Below, piece by piece: positions 34,099 through 47,479 of a stretch of DNA of 64,000 bases. Source of the stretch: Epiperipatus broadwayi (Eukaryota > Onychophora > Udeonychophora > Euonychophora > Peripatidae); assembly GCA_028023455.1 (NCBI GenBank), contig JAQFVV010006231.1:7580036-7644035 (forward strand), given 5' to 3'. The translations under genes and the position numbers were made by a program. The notes under the pieces were generated by a model. That model saw only the letters and a list, made by a program, of their open reading frames with translations. It searched no databases and was not told the DNA's origin. How positions within the stretch are numbered: position 1 is the stretch's first letter; every line of letters begins with the position of its first letter.

Positions 34099-36699
34099 TA
34101 TAAATTGTAAATTTAAATGGTGGAACTTTACCAATTTCAATTATTTATTTATTTTAAAACTTAATAGATATTTTACTCCTATTAATTCACAATGTTTTCT
34201 CCTATGTTTAGCATGCATTTTACACCTATAGATCTTTGTAGCCCCCACTGAGCTAAGCTATAGTAGGACAGCATTATAAGAGTCTCATTAATAATTCAAA
34301 GCAAGATCAGACTAGTAGTTTATTCTATTATCAATAGAATTGGCACCCTGGGTATTTGTTGATAGGAAATGTAGGATAGGTGTTGGGGGCAGGTTACAAT
34401 ATAAAAACAAAATGAATTGGAAAATGTTTTTAGAACTTGAGTTGTTTTAGTTATGTTATATATATATTTAAATATAAGTAATGAAAAGTCGATTTTCAAA
34501 TTACAGTTAAAGTAATTTATAAACTTCAGAAAATGTTGCTGAAATTATTAAAAAATATTATTTACAATTTTATTTTGAAAGTTGATATATATATGTGTGT
34601 GTGTGTGTGTATTTATGTAAACATTGAAATGTAACAGGAATTTTTTGTGCAATCATTTAAATAAAATCTCTACTATCTAACCAGACAACGAATAATTAAA
34701 ACTGGCAATGCAATCTAAAACTACATGATTTAGCAATAATAATGGTACTTTCCTGACTTTCATTGAGTCAAAATGAAATTGCTTTTAGCTTAATAATCTA
34801 GATGATATAAGAATACTATTCTTATATCAACTAAAGTATTAACCCACAATGGCTATAAGTGGTATCTCCTATTGGTATAAATTTTCAAATGCTTTAATTT
34901 CATATTATTTTTTAAATTGAAAGTATGTCCATCCAGTACCTTCCTAAGTATGTCTTTATTTTGCAAAAATCAATTAGTTTCAATTTAGTTCATGTAGTAT
35001 AAAATTTATGTCCTACACCTTTTCAGACATAGTAAGTATCTCATACTGCTTGTAGTCTAAATGCTATACATTTTCTTCAACCTTTAGTAAATTATCTTTT
35101 TTTTTTTTTTACTTTTTAAGACAAATATTATTAAAGTCATTGTAACTAATGACAATAATAGTAAAAAGCCAATTGATTTGTTTATATTTATGTGATTTTA
35201 TGGCTATATTTTTTTAATTATTTTAATATTCATTGTAAATAATGCTTATAATAAAAAAATTGAAATATTTCTATAAAATAAATACTGTTCTTAGGAGCAG
35301 TAATGTCCCTTGTAACTGTTATAGGTTAAGTTAAAAGTATTTTCACTTTTGAATTAATGTTATTAGACAATCCCTATTATTATTGTTTTATTAGGTGATT
35401 GCAGCTTGCATAGAATTGGTTATTACCTGATTACATTATAATATGTATAGACTAGACTTTTAATTTTTTTCTAAAATAACAGGTAACAATTTTGGAGAAT
35501 AGTTTTTTTAAAATTTAAAAATTACTTGTAAAAAAAAGATTTTCTAATTTCTTTTTTGAATTTTCACCAAGTTAATTTTAAGTTACTGTTTTATACCTTA
35601 TTTACTTTTTATTTTTCAAAAATTATTTAATTAGTAAAATCAATAGAAATTAAAAATTAACCTAATCAGAATCATCAAACATATTTTTAAGGGTATAGAA
35701 TAATTTATTTCTAAGAAGATTAGTTAATGCAGTGTATATATACACATAGGTACATCTTTTGAAATCATTAGATTATAAAATATATTTAGAATAAAAATTT
35801 TAATTGATAATAAATTTTAAAAATATTACTGCAATTTGATCATTGATAATCTGGAAGTCTTAATTCGGAAGTCTTCCCAGATTGTCTGGTAGTTAATTAA
35901 TATTAAGAATAAAAATGAACTATAGAAGCTTAAAAAATATTAATGTATAGGTAGTATTGCCTTGTTATAACATATTAGAAAAATCCAAATGTCACTGCTA
36001 TTATCCTTTGACATTTTCAGAGTGTTTCTATGATGTGTTTGTGTTTACAACAACTAACTGAAGCAAATTTTTTTCATGAAAACTAAATTTTAGTTTTTAT
36101 CAGAATATGGAAGACATAATCAAAGAAAGAATTATATTTTCATAGTAGAAACAATGAATCATTATTCATTATAATAAAGCATGTATTAAAAAAAATTAAG
36201 TTAGTGTAATGTACATTTACACATTTATTTTTGTTGCTCTTTATATTATGTTATCAATGTTTTTGGCTGTATTATCACATTTCAGAAATTTTTTTTTTTT
36301 TTTTACCAAAATGAATTAATTATTGGTAGTTTTAATAATGTAAGTCAATATTTATTTATTGATACTGCTACCAGACAACACTCCAGAGTTCCTCTACTCA
36401 GAAACATACATCATGATAAATAAGCTCAGATAAAAATTAACTCAATTTCCAAATACATAGGATATACACACATGCTCTCATTTAATATCAATCATATTAC
36501 TCAAAATTATTTTTATTATTGTTGTTATTATCTGTTAACCAGTATTGGTTTTAATTAAATATTTATTGCTAAAAATTCAGTCTTAGCTTTTTATTCTTTT
36601 TCTTATTATATGAATTTTCTCATGGTCAGCTATTTTCCTCATCATTTTTTCTTTTTACAGATTTATGAACTATTACTATGCCCCTCTGGGCTATTGTTA
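34099..36699. other. AT-rich non-coding DNA with AT/GT microsatellite
   Basis: A (TA)n(TG)n tract at 34584-34611 and poly-T runs near 35098-35111 and 36291-36304 are the only structured elements seen. Confidence 0.55.
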
Positions 36700-37560
36700 T
36701 TGTCTTTAGTAATGATAATTAATTAATTTATTTATTAGATCTGGATGATTTTCAGCAACTGAAAGATGTAAATACTGATTCCAACACCATGATAGATAGA
36801 AAAAAATGACTACAGGTCCTAAATATCCAATACAACATGAATAACAGGAGGGATATCTCACATTAAGCACAATACCCAACTTAAATCCAAAAAATAAGAT
36901 AAAACCAATTTTTTTACATAATGGACCCTTGCTCAATGGAAATTTAATGAGTCTTAGAGACTGGTTGTCCATGATGCACTTCTGTCTGAGGTAACTAGTT
37001 TGGATGAATACAGAACTTTAAACTTGGATAAGTGTAGTGCAGAGATATATTACTCCTTGGAGCATCATGAACACACACTGCATTCTCATACCAGGATAAA
37101 AATATTTCATCCACCATCAGTACAGGTACAGTAAATATGCATCAACAGCCAAAAGTCGCTTTCAATCTCCAAAGCATAACTGAATCCTGTTTTTGAAGAC
37201 TGGATATTATGATCAGATTCATGGTATTATTTGATACATGACCTGTTTCTAGTTCATCTTATTGTGCAAGTTTGGAAGAGATTAGGGTCGGCCTACCAGT
37301 TGACTATCTTCACTTTTTTTCTCTTTTACCATGGGGGTATTCATCTTGCCTCTCTTTATACTATGATCATGGCTTTTCTTTGCACTTTCCATATTGTACT
37401 GGGAAATACTTCCTACTCCAACATGACCTAAGATCCTTAAAAAAACTTTGAGCCATGCTGATCTAGATTCAATTTGAGACCAGTTTGGATTCGAACCCCA
37501 TCCCAAGATCCCAGATCAAACCCCCAAAGTATGACCTATAATGACCGTACAATGATAATA
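36700..37560. repeat. GC-intermediate stretch with tRNA-like box B, probable SINE remnant
   Basis: 37487-37500 reads GGATTCGAACCCCA, the reverse complement of a perfect box B (GGTTCGAATCC) on the minus strand. G+C is higher than in the flanks and several 60-90 codon frames exist on both strands without recognisable motifs. No A box or SINE boundary could be fixed. Confidence 0.3.
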
Positions 37561-40046
37561 TGTGCCACAAACTAGCTCAATGAATGATTATTAATGAGAC
37601 TACTTAACTGATTCTAAGATAATGCAGGATAGAACTATTTACGGATATCTCTGAGTAAATCAACATATATATATATTGGGTTGCCAAAACAACACTAAAC
37701 ATTAATATTTAATCTAATTAATAAATAATGATGGGACAGATACCAAGTATAATATATAATATTTAATAAAAGCAATGATTATATAAATGATGATTTGCAT
37801 AAATTATCTCCAGTCTTAAAATATGAAATTATAATATACAAGGCTGATGGTAGTTTTCTATATATGCCAATAATTAATGCATAAGTACCTAAGGTATATA
37901 TATATATATATGTTTAATCTATGCTCCGACGAAACAGACATATGTGATTAAAATATGTACAATATATATGCCAAATGAGGTGTGTATGTTAGCTATTAAT
38001 TTGACACTTATCTAGAAAGAAAATATGTTTCTAATTTATTAAAAAAAAACAAAGAAGGCGAGATTTATCTCCCCCTCCTCTATAAATCAATTTATGGAAA
38101 GCATGAGAAATCCAAAGGTACGATTTCAATTTAACACCTATCAAAGTATGATTATTTAGAGTTTCATAGATATGTAACCTAATTTGATTTCAAAGGGAAT
38201 CTATTCATCATGGATTACAAAGCAAAACAAAATGTGGGCCGTTATTTGAATTCATCAATGAAAATGGTACTGGCACAATATGAGCATTGGAATGAAGCTG
38301 AAGTGAATGGTTTTGTCGATGATTCAGAAGACCAATGGCTACTTGTTTCAACAAGTACCTTTGCCATGTGAATAATTGTGGAACCCAGGTAGAGACTTAG
38401 TCACAAACCTTTGGTGTTCCAAACAAGCAATGAACAAATGAAAAAATAACATTTGTTTTATATTTCAACCAATTAAAATAATACTACAGGAATGACAAAA
38501 CCTAAGAAATCAAGAAGATAGTTCATGCCAGCAATGTTAGGAACAGAAATAATGTAATTGTCATAATATTAAATTTAATGCCCAAATTATATAATATAAA
38601 TGCTTGACGTGACGACTTGGTCGATAAGATTAAAATCAAACTTACGATAGGCAAATGCTTAAACCCAATTATATAATAATATCCCTTATATCATGCTTCC
38701 CCCAAACATAAATGCTGGAAGGCCAGGCTTAACTCAGAAAATATATTTCTCTCTCTTACAAAACTTCATCAAATCCTTAACACATGCGAGTAATTTTGTT
38801 TAAAAATTAAATAAACCTAGTCGGAAGCATAGTGGCTATAAGTTAAGCTAATAGAATTTATATCAGCTCTTGGTAAAATTACATCAAGTAATTAAATAAA
38901 TCTTTCAACCCGATAATTAATAGAACTATTATTAATTTAGTTCTCATAAGCAAGAAATAGGCTATACAACTTTACAAGGTAAATATTTTCTTAGGATAAG
39001 TTTAAATGAAAACATTATCGAGTTGAAAGCCTTATTGGCATATCATATCACAATTAAATGTCATTAATAATCATTAAAAACAAATACTAGTAAGAGTTAG
39101 TAAAATTAAACCACCATGAGAGGAGAAAGAAAATTATAAAAGTATTAATTTAGGACTAGAAATATAATGATGTAGAGAATTACTGTATAACAATTTTAAG
39201 CATAAACAAGATTTAAGGCAATAATCACTTTTAATATAATTAGCAAGATAGTTCAAGAATAGATTGGAAAGTTGTGGTTTAAACAAATATTAAAAATTAC
39301 CAGTCCTTCATGTCTTACTTGTTGATCCAGGAGCACAGAGTCCGATTATATTTAGAAGAAAACGTAGGTGCGCACTTAACTCAAATAAAATTCATTTTAT
39401 AGATTAGTTTCATTGTGGATTTTAGGCAGCTTACAATTTGGCATTGGAGAGTTCTATTTTAGCAGCAACATTTGAAGATTTATTGGGGAACTTCAGGATC
39501 CAGCAATCAGATACCCAAAGTTAGCCATGTACCATACTGTGAGTATGGTTAAGGTTCGATATTAAAATGGACATAAATTTCCGATGGCAACTCTTCTTAA
39601 TATTTAAAACAATGGCTGCTTCTAGGTAATTTTTCAGGGTATTTATCTCCTTTTTCATGATTTTCCCACCCAATCTGATTTCTATGCCTTACAGCTAAAG
39701 CTTTTATCTTGTTACCAAAGGAATTTTCTCTAACTGAAACATGATACATTACCTCGGTAAGACTTTTAAATTCATTATTTTGAATTCATTTTCTACTTAG
39801 AAAATGAATTTGCAAAATCTATACAAACGATTTTAAATTAGAACCACCCTCAGACTTTGACTTGTCATTTTAAAATAATTAATGAAGGATTCCCCATTTC
39901 TTTTGGGAAAAGGACGATTTAAAGCTTATCGAAGGAATGTGACTTTCAATCGTAAAAATTTGGACCAAATTGCAAAATATAAAATAAATACTCCAATGTA
40001 ATGAAATCTTATACTAATGAATATTAACCATTTATAAATAATATAC
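37561..40046. other. mostly AT-rich DNA; small open frame and possible LTR-like tract
   Basis: A plus frame at 38210-38371 (53 codons, starting MDYKAKQNVGRYLNSS) has protein-like composition but no known motif. The tract from TGTTAGGAACAG near 38535 to about 39660 has LTR-like texture, but no second copy or terminal symmetry was found. A (TA)n run is at 37898-37910. Confidence 0.3.
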
Positions 40047-42228
40047 ATTATAATGGTCAGGGAAAATTTGGAGTCTTACTGTATCTGCAGTACAAGGGTG
40101 CCACTAGGCCATTAGAACCTGGAAAATTTATATAGTAGGCAGATACTTACTGTTAAGATCCAAATTTATTTTATATTGACCATTAGCCCATGTCACTAGC
40201 TCAAGGAAATGCAGAGATATAATATAAAACTTTTTTAAAATATATTTTTAAGATTAAAAAACAAAATAAGCCACTGCCAGTAATAACACACAAAAATTAT
40301 TTATTAATGCACATATATAAATATTTGAAATTGAGGAATAAAATTTATCTTAATTTTAATATTAATTTTATTTTTTTAATTTAAATTATCATTTAAGAAA
40401 GTCCACACAGATGGACAGTTTATAAAAATTTGTTTTATAATGCTGAGCACAGATAAGCTACATAGATTACTCATTTAAAAACTTTTCAACAAACAAAAAA
40501 ACAAATGTTCAACCTGAGCCTAAAAGTTCATAGCCAAACCAGTGTTTGCTTCCTGATATACAGATGCAACCAATGCAATATGAAGATGCTAGCATAAAAC
40601 CACACTGTCAGGAATGTGCATCTGCAGCATGATATTATTTGAAGCACATGATCCTTGTCCAATACAGGAATGTGCGTCTGTCTGGTGAAGGAATCATGTA
40701 ATAAAATATTTAAAAGAAAAGTGCTATGTATGGGAGAGAGTGGTCTATCTGCTGACTTATAGTCCCTATCCATAGAGCTAAAAAAAGTCAATGTCACAGG
40801 AAATACACCTGTGTACATTGCAACACAATGACTACATCTTTGGTCATGCATTCAATGGAATTTTGCCCTGTATGCTAAACATGCTTCACATTACATTGAT
40901 ATAAACACCCCTATATCCCTTCACCAGCATCAACCTAACTATGAAACAAATAGCTGAAATTAAATGCCTTCAAAATAAACAAACGATTAATATATAAAGT
41001 TATTAATTGAGAATTGCAGAGAAAATTTACAGTAAAGTAAATCCAATGGCACTCTCATAAGGTGCCGCATTGACAACGGTAACTTAAAAGATATACAAAT
41101 AAATACATTTGGACACTCAAGATGAGGTGTCATATTTACCGATATATCTATTTTTTTTTTCATGTATAAAAAAAAACCTTAAAAAAATAAGTAATATAAA
41201 CCTTAAAAAATCTATGCAGCTATCCACACCCAATTTAAGTTTAATATATTTTAGTTAACAGATAAAAATAAATAACCTAGTTAAATACATAAATAAATAT
41301 AAAAAAAAACGAAAAATGGAAATGATTGAAATAGCAAACTTATATAAAATAAATATTAATAATTGATTTAGAGTTCTAGTCTTGGTCAGATAAGAGTCCA
41401 TTTATTTATGTTACTTTTTTCTTTACGGATTGACTACTTATTGAAGATATATTTATTTAAAAGAAAATTCAAATAGTAAAAGTTTATACTTCCCCTTTGA
41501 TCTTGATGACTCCTCCAGATTTCATTCAGTTTGTAAAAGTTCTTGCTGATTCTATTGTTTGCTAATAGTGCTTTGGAGACATAACCGCTACAAGCCATTC
41601 ATTTGGTCAGAGACGATCATCGGGAGGTCTCAACTGGTGCATGCAAAGGAAATTAAATTTATTGCAAGATTCCTACATTGTGAAGTCTGCAATACAGCTA
41701 CCATTCATAAATAGCTTAATAGTCAGAATTCTACAACAACAATTATTTTGCCTTTTATAATTTTATGGTCATCTTATCAGAAATCCAAGGGATCGATCTA
41801 ACATGATGTCATTGACTCTAATGTTCTATTTATGGTCGTGTTGTGGCTTCATGCTTGCATTGTCAATCTAATTTTTTATTCCCTTATCTGATCTTTTTAA
41901 TTATTTTAAGGGTCCCAAGGGCTAGTTTCCTTTAAAACAATCATTTAATTAATAAAACAAACATTTCCATTTACGAAGATTAAACATGATAGAAATCAAC
42001 ATTTATTTATATTTTCAAAAATATCAATCTTTGTATTTTTTTAAATTTTTTTACAAAAAATACTTTCAAATTCTTTTTTTTTTTAAAATAGTTTTAAAGT
42101 TTTCCATCTGTGCGATATATGCATGTTTTAATTTTTGGCTTTTAGTTTTTAATAAAATCAACTTTTATTTACGATCTTGTTTTTATTTTAATTTGAAAAT
42201 AATGTAACGACATATGTATACCATTACA
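40047..42228 (-). repeat. 2.2-kb long-terminal-repeat-like copy 1
   Basis: Direct repeat of 42707-44891, offset 2660 bp at the left end, collinear throughout, with base changes and small indels. The right end is ...TATACCATTACA. Near its left end is a CAAGGGTGCCACTAGGCC...GAACCTGG segment that resembles the same region of the Ty3/gypsy LTR at 53.3 kb, suggesting minus orientation. The first 25 bp of copy 2 have no counterpart here, so this copy is truncated or diverged at its left edge. Confidence 0.75.
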
Positions 42229-42681
42229 TATCAGTGAATTTCCTCAAAAAACAAAAACATTAAAAAAAAAGAATTTACTTAATGTTAGTAATTACATTAC
42301 ACAAATTGATTATATATGAAAATTTCAAAAGACAAAAACTTTGGTTAATAATTACAGAAGTAAAATAAAAAATATTGTTGACTATTATTTCCTTTCTATC
42401 CCAGCCGATATTACACCTCCTCCCTCAAGAGTTCCCTTTTCACTGGGTTTCATTATTACTTAGGCAAGTTAAACAGTTAGATTTTAGACTTTTTTTTTTA
42501 AAAAAAAATTATTATTTATATTAATTGTTACGTTTTATTCCTCACATTTATTTATATATGCACAATTTTCTTACTGGAAGTACTTTTACAAGATATTCAC
42601 ACACAAAAAATATATATATTCATTTCAGAAAGAATGTTATTGGCATAAATCTTTTATAACTCAGAGTACTCATGATTTTAA
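42229..42681. other. 453-bp spacer between the two LTR-like copies
   Basis: AT-rich, with no coding run. If the two copies are LTRs of one element, this would be its internal remnant with all genes deleted. A convincing primer-binding site or polypurine tract was not identified. Confidence 0.5.
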
Positions 42682-44891
42682 TGTAACGTGCCATGTTGGG
42701 AGTCCAATTATAACGATTGGGGAAGATTTGGAGTCTTACTGTATCTGCTGTACAAGGGCGCCACCAGGCCATTCGAACCTGGAAAATTTATATAGTAGGC
42801 AGATACTTACTGTTAAGATCCAAATTTATTTTATATTGACCATTAGCCCATGTCACTAGCTCAAGAACACGCAGAGATTTAATATAAAACTTCTTAAAAA
42901 TATACTTTTAAGATTAAAAAAATAAAATAAGCCACTGCCAATAATAACACACAAAAATTATTTATTAATGCACATATATAAACATTTGAAATTGAGGAAT
43001 AAAATTTATCTTGATTTTAATATTAATTTTAAATTTAGATTTTTTTTTTAAATTTAAATTATTATTTAAGAAAGTCTGCATAGATGGACAGTTTATAAAA
43101 GTTTGTTTTATAATGTTGAGTTCAGATAAGCTACATAGGTTACTCATTTAAAAACTTTTCAAAAAAAAATTCAACCTCAGACTAAAAGTTCATAGCCAAA
43201 TCAGCGTTTGCTTCCTAATATAAGATGCAACCAATGCAATATGAAGATGCTAGCATAAAACCATGCTGTCAGGAATGTGTGTCTGCAGTGTGATATTATT
43301 TGAAAAACATGATCTTCATCCAGTACAAGAATGTGCGTCTGTCTGGTGAAGGAATCATGTAATAAAATATTTAAAGAGAAATTCTATGTATGGGGGAGAG
43401 TGGTCTATCTGCCGACTTATAGTCCCTATTCATAAAACTAAAGGTAGTCAATGTCACAGGAAATACATCTGCATACATTGCAACACAATGACTACATTTT
43501 TGGGCCATGCATTCAATTGGGCTTTGCCCTGTATGCTAAACATGTTTCGCATTACATTGATATAAACACTCATATATCCTCCACCAGCATCGACCTAACT
43601 ATGAAACAAATAGCCTGAAATTAAATTCCTTCAAAATAAACAAACAATCAAAATATAAAGTTATTAATTGAGAATTGCAGAGGGAAATTTACAGTAAAGT
43701 AAATCCAATGGCACTCATCATAAGGTGCCACATTGACAACAATAACTTAAAAGATATACAAATAAATATGTTTGGACACTCAGCATGAGGGGTCACATTT
43801 ACCAATATATCTTTTTTTTTTCATGGTAAAAAAAAAAATCTTAAAAAATAAGTAATATAAACTTTAACAAATCTATGCAGCTATCCACACCCAACTTAAA
43901 TTTAATACATTTTAGTTAACAGATAAAAATAAATAACCTAGTTAAATAAATAAATAAAAAATGGAAATGATTGAAATAGCAAACTTATATAAAATAAATA
44001 TTAATAATTAATTTAGAGTTCTATTCTTGTTCAGATAAAAGTCCATTTATTTATGTTACTTTTTTCTTTACGGATTGACTACTTATTGAAGATATATTTA
44101 TTTAAAAGAAAGTTCAATTGGTAAAAGTTTATACTTCCCCACTGATCTTGAGGACTCCTCCAGATTTCATTCAGTTTATGGAAGTTTTTGCTGATCTTAT
44201 TGTTTGCTAATAGTGCTTTGAAGACATAATCGCTACAAGCCATTCATTTGGTCAGGGACGGTCATTGGGAGACCTTGGCTGGTGCATGCAAAGGAAATTA
44301 AATCTATTGCAAGACTCCTACATCGTGAAATCTGCAATACAGCTACCATTCATATATAGCTTAATAGTCAGAATTCTGCAACAACAATTATTTTGCCTTT
44401 TATAATTTTATGGTCCTCTTATCAGAAATCCAAGGGATCGGTCTAACATGATGTCACTGACTCTAATGTTCCATTTGCGGTCGTGCTGTGGCTTTGTGCT
44501 TGCATTGGTCAATCTAATTTTTTTATATTCTCTTATCTGATCTTTTTAATTATTTTAAGAGTTCGAAGGGCTAATTTGCTTTAAAACAATCATTTAATTA
44601 ATAAAACAATCATTTCCATTTATGAAGATTAAACATGATAGAAATCAACATTTATTTCTATTTTCAAAAATATCAATCTTTGTATTTTTGTACTTTTTTT
44701 ACAAAAAAAAATATTTTCAAATACTTTTTTTTTAAAAAAGAGTTTTAAAGTTTTCCATCTTTGTGATATATACATGTTAACATAACTCTTTTAATTTTTG
44801 GCTTTTAGTTTTTAATAAAATCAACTTTTATTTACATAATTGTTTTTATTTTAATTTTAAAATAATGTAATGGCATATGTATACCGTTACA
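42682..44891 (-). repeat. 2.2-kb long-terminal-repeat-like copy 2
   Basis: Bounded by TGTAACG at 42682 and CGTTACA at 44885-44891, a 7-bp perfect inverted end with the TG...CA signature of LTRs. Collinear with copy 1. There is no coding frame of note inside. No 4-6 bp flanking duplication touches both ends; an ACGTGC hexamer occurs just inside the left end and just outside the right end. Confidence 0.75.
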
Positions 44892-45635
44892 ACGTGCAAT
44901 CAAATAACTAAATATTCTTAAATAGCATTATTTGTTAATATTTTACCATGAGGTAATTGGTAATATTAATAGAGTTAAATATAACACAATTAGTTTTAAT
45001 AAATATTTAAATAACAAAGCAGTTTAACTGAAGTCAGATGTATAGGGAAAAGGGTATAAAATCTCATTACAGAACTTGGAAGGATTTATGATTAATAAGG
45101 GGCTTTAAACTAGGTAAAGAGGTGTAACATCATGAAGTTTGGACTGAACTTAGATCCGACTGCTTCATCATTAGATGGCAATAATATGAGGCCCATTATC
45201 TCCTTTGTACATTGTCTTTGGTGAGATTTAAATTTTCCTTTTTCTGCTGTGACAGATTTGCTATTGTCAAAAGTCTTCAACAGCGTACATCTGTTCATAT
45301 TAATCAATATCTTCTCAATGTGGCTTGAGAAGTTTTATGCCTCAGTATGTGAATGATTCATAACCATGATAATGGGTTGGCTGTTAGAGTTCTCAATTTT
45401 GCTATTTGTTTCTTAAAAAAGGGAGTGTAAGACACATTGATGGACATTTTCTTAGGATGTCTCATATTTGATACTCTCCTCAGAGTCCTCACTGCAGTAT
45501 CAATTTAATAATGCTTTTTTGAACTTTATAAAGTTCCTAGGACAGATGAATAAGGAGTTCCACCAGGCCTGAGGTGCTTATTGCAATTGACTGCAGGTTA
45601 TAGTCACTTTTGTCTCTTCTGTTATGGCATTCAAA
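44892..45635. other. AT-rich DNA, unassigned
   Basis: A 65-codon minus frame at 45110-45307 has a protein-like Ser/Lys-rich composition but no motif. It may be the 3' flank of the Penelope-like element that starts to its right. Confidence 0.35.
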
Positions 45636-46862
45636 CTGAAATATCTTTATATATACATACAACAACCCATACACAAATTTTTTCTTTATAAATCTTGATT
45701 TATTAACTATAATAATGTACAAAAATATACTCCAACGTTTTGATTGTATTCTTTTATAACCAAGGAACAACTAAATATATATATATAAAAGAACAATAAA
45801 TAGCCAGTCAGACATGGGACCAACTGAAGATCTGAAGATCAAAACACTTAGGTATTTATCGTACTGTCATGGCAAAATTAACTAACTGGACATAATGACT
45901 CCTATGCAGAGTCTAAAAGTTGTCACATTAATATAATCCAGTCCTTTCCATTTAATTGTTATTTATTGTTAAAATTCTGAATTTGATGGTCAACTAATTG
46001 ACCCAAACAATTCCTAAGTAGCTTATTTTTATGTAATTTTTTTTTTTTACCATTAGTTTTCTTATTTATTGTTTTCATTGTAGAGCCACTGCACATTGTA
46101 AGCATGTAACATATAATAAGAAAGGTGTTAAATGATATCCATATGTATCTTCTTAAGGTGTGAATAAAGTTGTTATTTGAAACTACATATATCGATATAA
46201 AAATCTCTTACTTTAAAACTCTTGTAACAAATAATCTTAGCTTTTCATTACATTCCTTTCTTAAAAATACTTTTCTTAAAATAATGCCCTATAATTATTT
46301 AATTAAGTCAACCTATTATCCTCTTCTTTTTTTTAAAAATTAATATGATATTAATTACAGGTTTCATTATATAAATTCCTTCTTTTATAATTCTTTCACA
46401 ATGCATCTAAAAGTTCTATTTTAAAATCTTTAAATTTACCCATATGACCATAAAGTACTGAATTTTTATTATTTAAATGCTGTTTTAATCGTGTTACTAA
46501 TTTATTCTTTGTAGTTTGAACATATGACATTTTTTTATTATCTTTAAAATAATCTAAACATTTTATAATATAACGGAATTCATAACTTTTAAATTATTAC
46601 AATCATTTTCATTATTAATTAACAAATTTAAACATTTTTTCTTTATATAAATGGGTCAAATATCATTATATTTTTTATTAATCATATTAAATAATTTCCT
46701 AATTTTAACAAACAAACCTTTTGAAACATTGAAATCAACATAAATTATCTTACTATTGTTATTATTCTTATTTAATCTTATACTATTATTCATTTTTTCA
46801 ATATTTTTATTACAAAACAAACCATTAATAACCTCCATAGGATAATAAATTGGCAACAAGAT
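45636..46862 (-). mobile_element. Penelope-like element, 3' part (minus copy)
   Basis: Minus order: the end of a reverse transcriptase-like region and a GIY-YIG endonuclease remnant (46330-46859), an AT-rich tail, then a terminal sequence at 45640-45778 that reappears inverted at 47147-47285. This copy meets a second, opposite copy at about 46862. Penelope-like retroelements pair a telomerase-related reverse transcriptase with a C-terminal GIY-YIG nuclease, which is the combination seen here in decayed form. Confidence 0.72.
46330..46859 (-). pseudogene. Penelope-like RT C-terminus and GIY-YIG endonuclease remnant
   Basis: The minus open run 46656-46859 ends its recognisable part in GLFVKIRKLFNMINKKYND, similar to the conserved end of Penelope reverse transcriptases. 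After a stop and frame change the sequence continues with YVQTTKNKLVTRLKQHLNN and a NSVLYGHMGK segment, as in the Arg/His part of the Penelope GIY-YIG nuclease. A stop follows near 46410. The first GIY strand is degraded. Confidence 0.7.
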
Positions 46863-47290
46863 TAATACAGCATTTTAATGATAAAAATTCTGCTGTTTAT
46901 GGTCATATGAGTAAATTTAAACATAAAGATATTAAAATAGTCTTTAGAATGTATTAGATCGTATTATAAAAGAAGGAATTTATAGTAAGGAAATGAAGCC
47001 TGTAATGAAGATAATGTTAACTGGGGGTAGTAGGTTGATTCAATTAAATAATTATAGGAGATTATTTGGTGTAGGTATTTGTATTTGTTATATGTATTAC
47101 AGAATATTTCTATTTATTCTTTTTTTATGTATTTTTTATTTGTTCCTTGGTAAAGACTATAAAAGAATATAGTCAAAATGTTGGAGTATATTTTTGTACA
47201 TTATAATAGTTCATATTATAAATCAAGATTTATAAAGAAGTTTGTATGTGGTTTGTTGTATATATATATTGAAATTAATGAGCTATTTTT
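46863..47290 (+). mobile_element. Penelope-like element, 3' end (plus copy, inverted partner)
   Basis: The plus strand reads TRLIQHFNDKNSAVYGHMSK at once, the same GIY-YIG segment as the minus copy. It is followed by the matching AT-rich tail and the terminal sequence AGAATATAGTCAAAATGTTG at 47169-47188. The two copies are inverted and join within the nuclease segment, so this one lacks everything upstream. Confidence 0.72.
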
Positions 47291-47479
47291 AAAATAGAAG
47301 ACTGTTTGTTAGTTATTTTTTAGTTTATTTGAAATATCTTTATAGGTGATTCACATGCATTGATTGAAAATATCTAATTTTCAAAAATTGGCTCACTATG
47401 CCAAGACTTTGTAATTGGGGAACATATTTTTTCTTCATTTTTTTAGCAATTATCTCTCTTTTTGGGAAGATTACATTCA

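Noticed and set aside
37480-37505. tRNA gene on the minus strand
   Set aside because: A perfect box B but no cloverleaf upstream; more likely a SINE remnant.
45815-45860. Hammerhead-like string CTGAAGATCTGAAGATCAAAAC next to the Penelope-like terminal sequence
   Set aside because: Position 7 of the core may vary, but stem II does not pair in register and G12 is A, so no canonical hammerhead can be drawn; it could be a decayed one.
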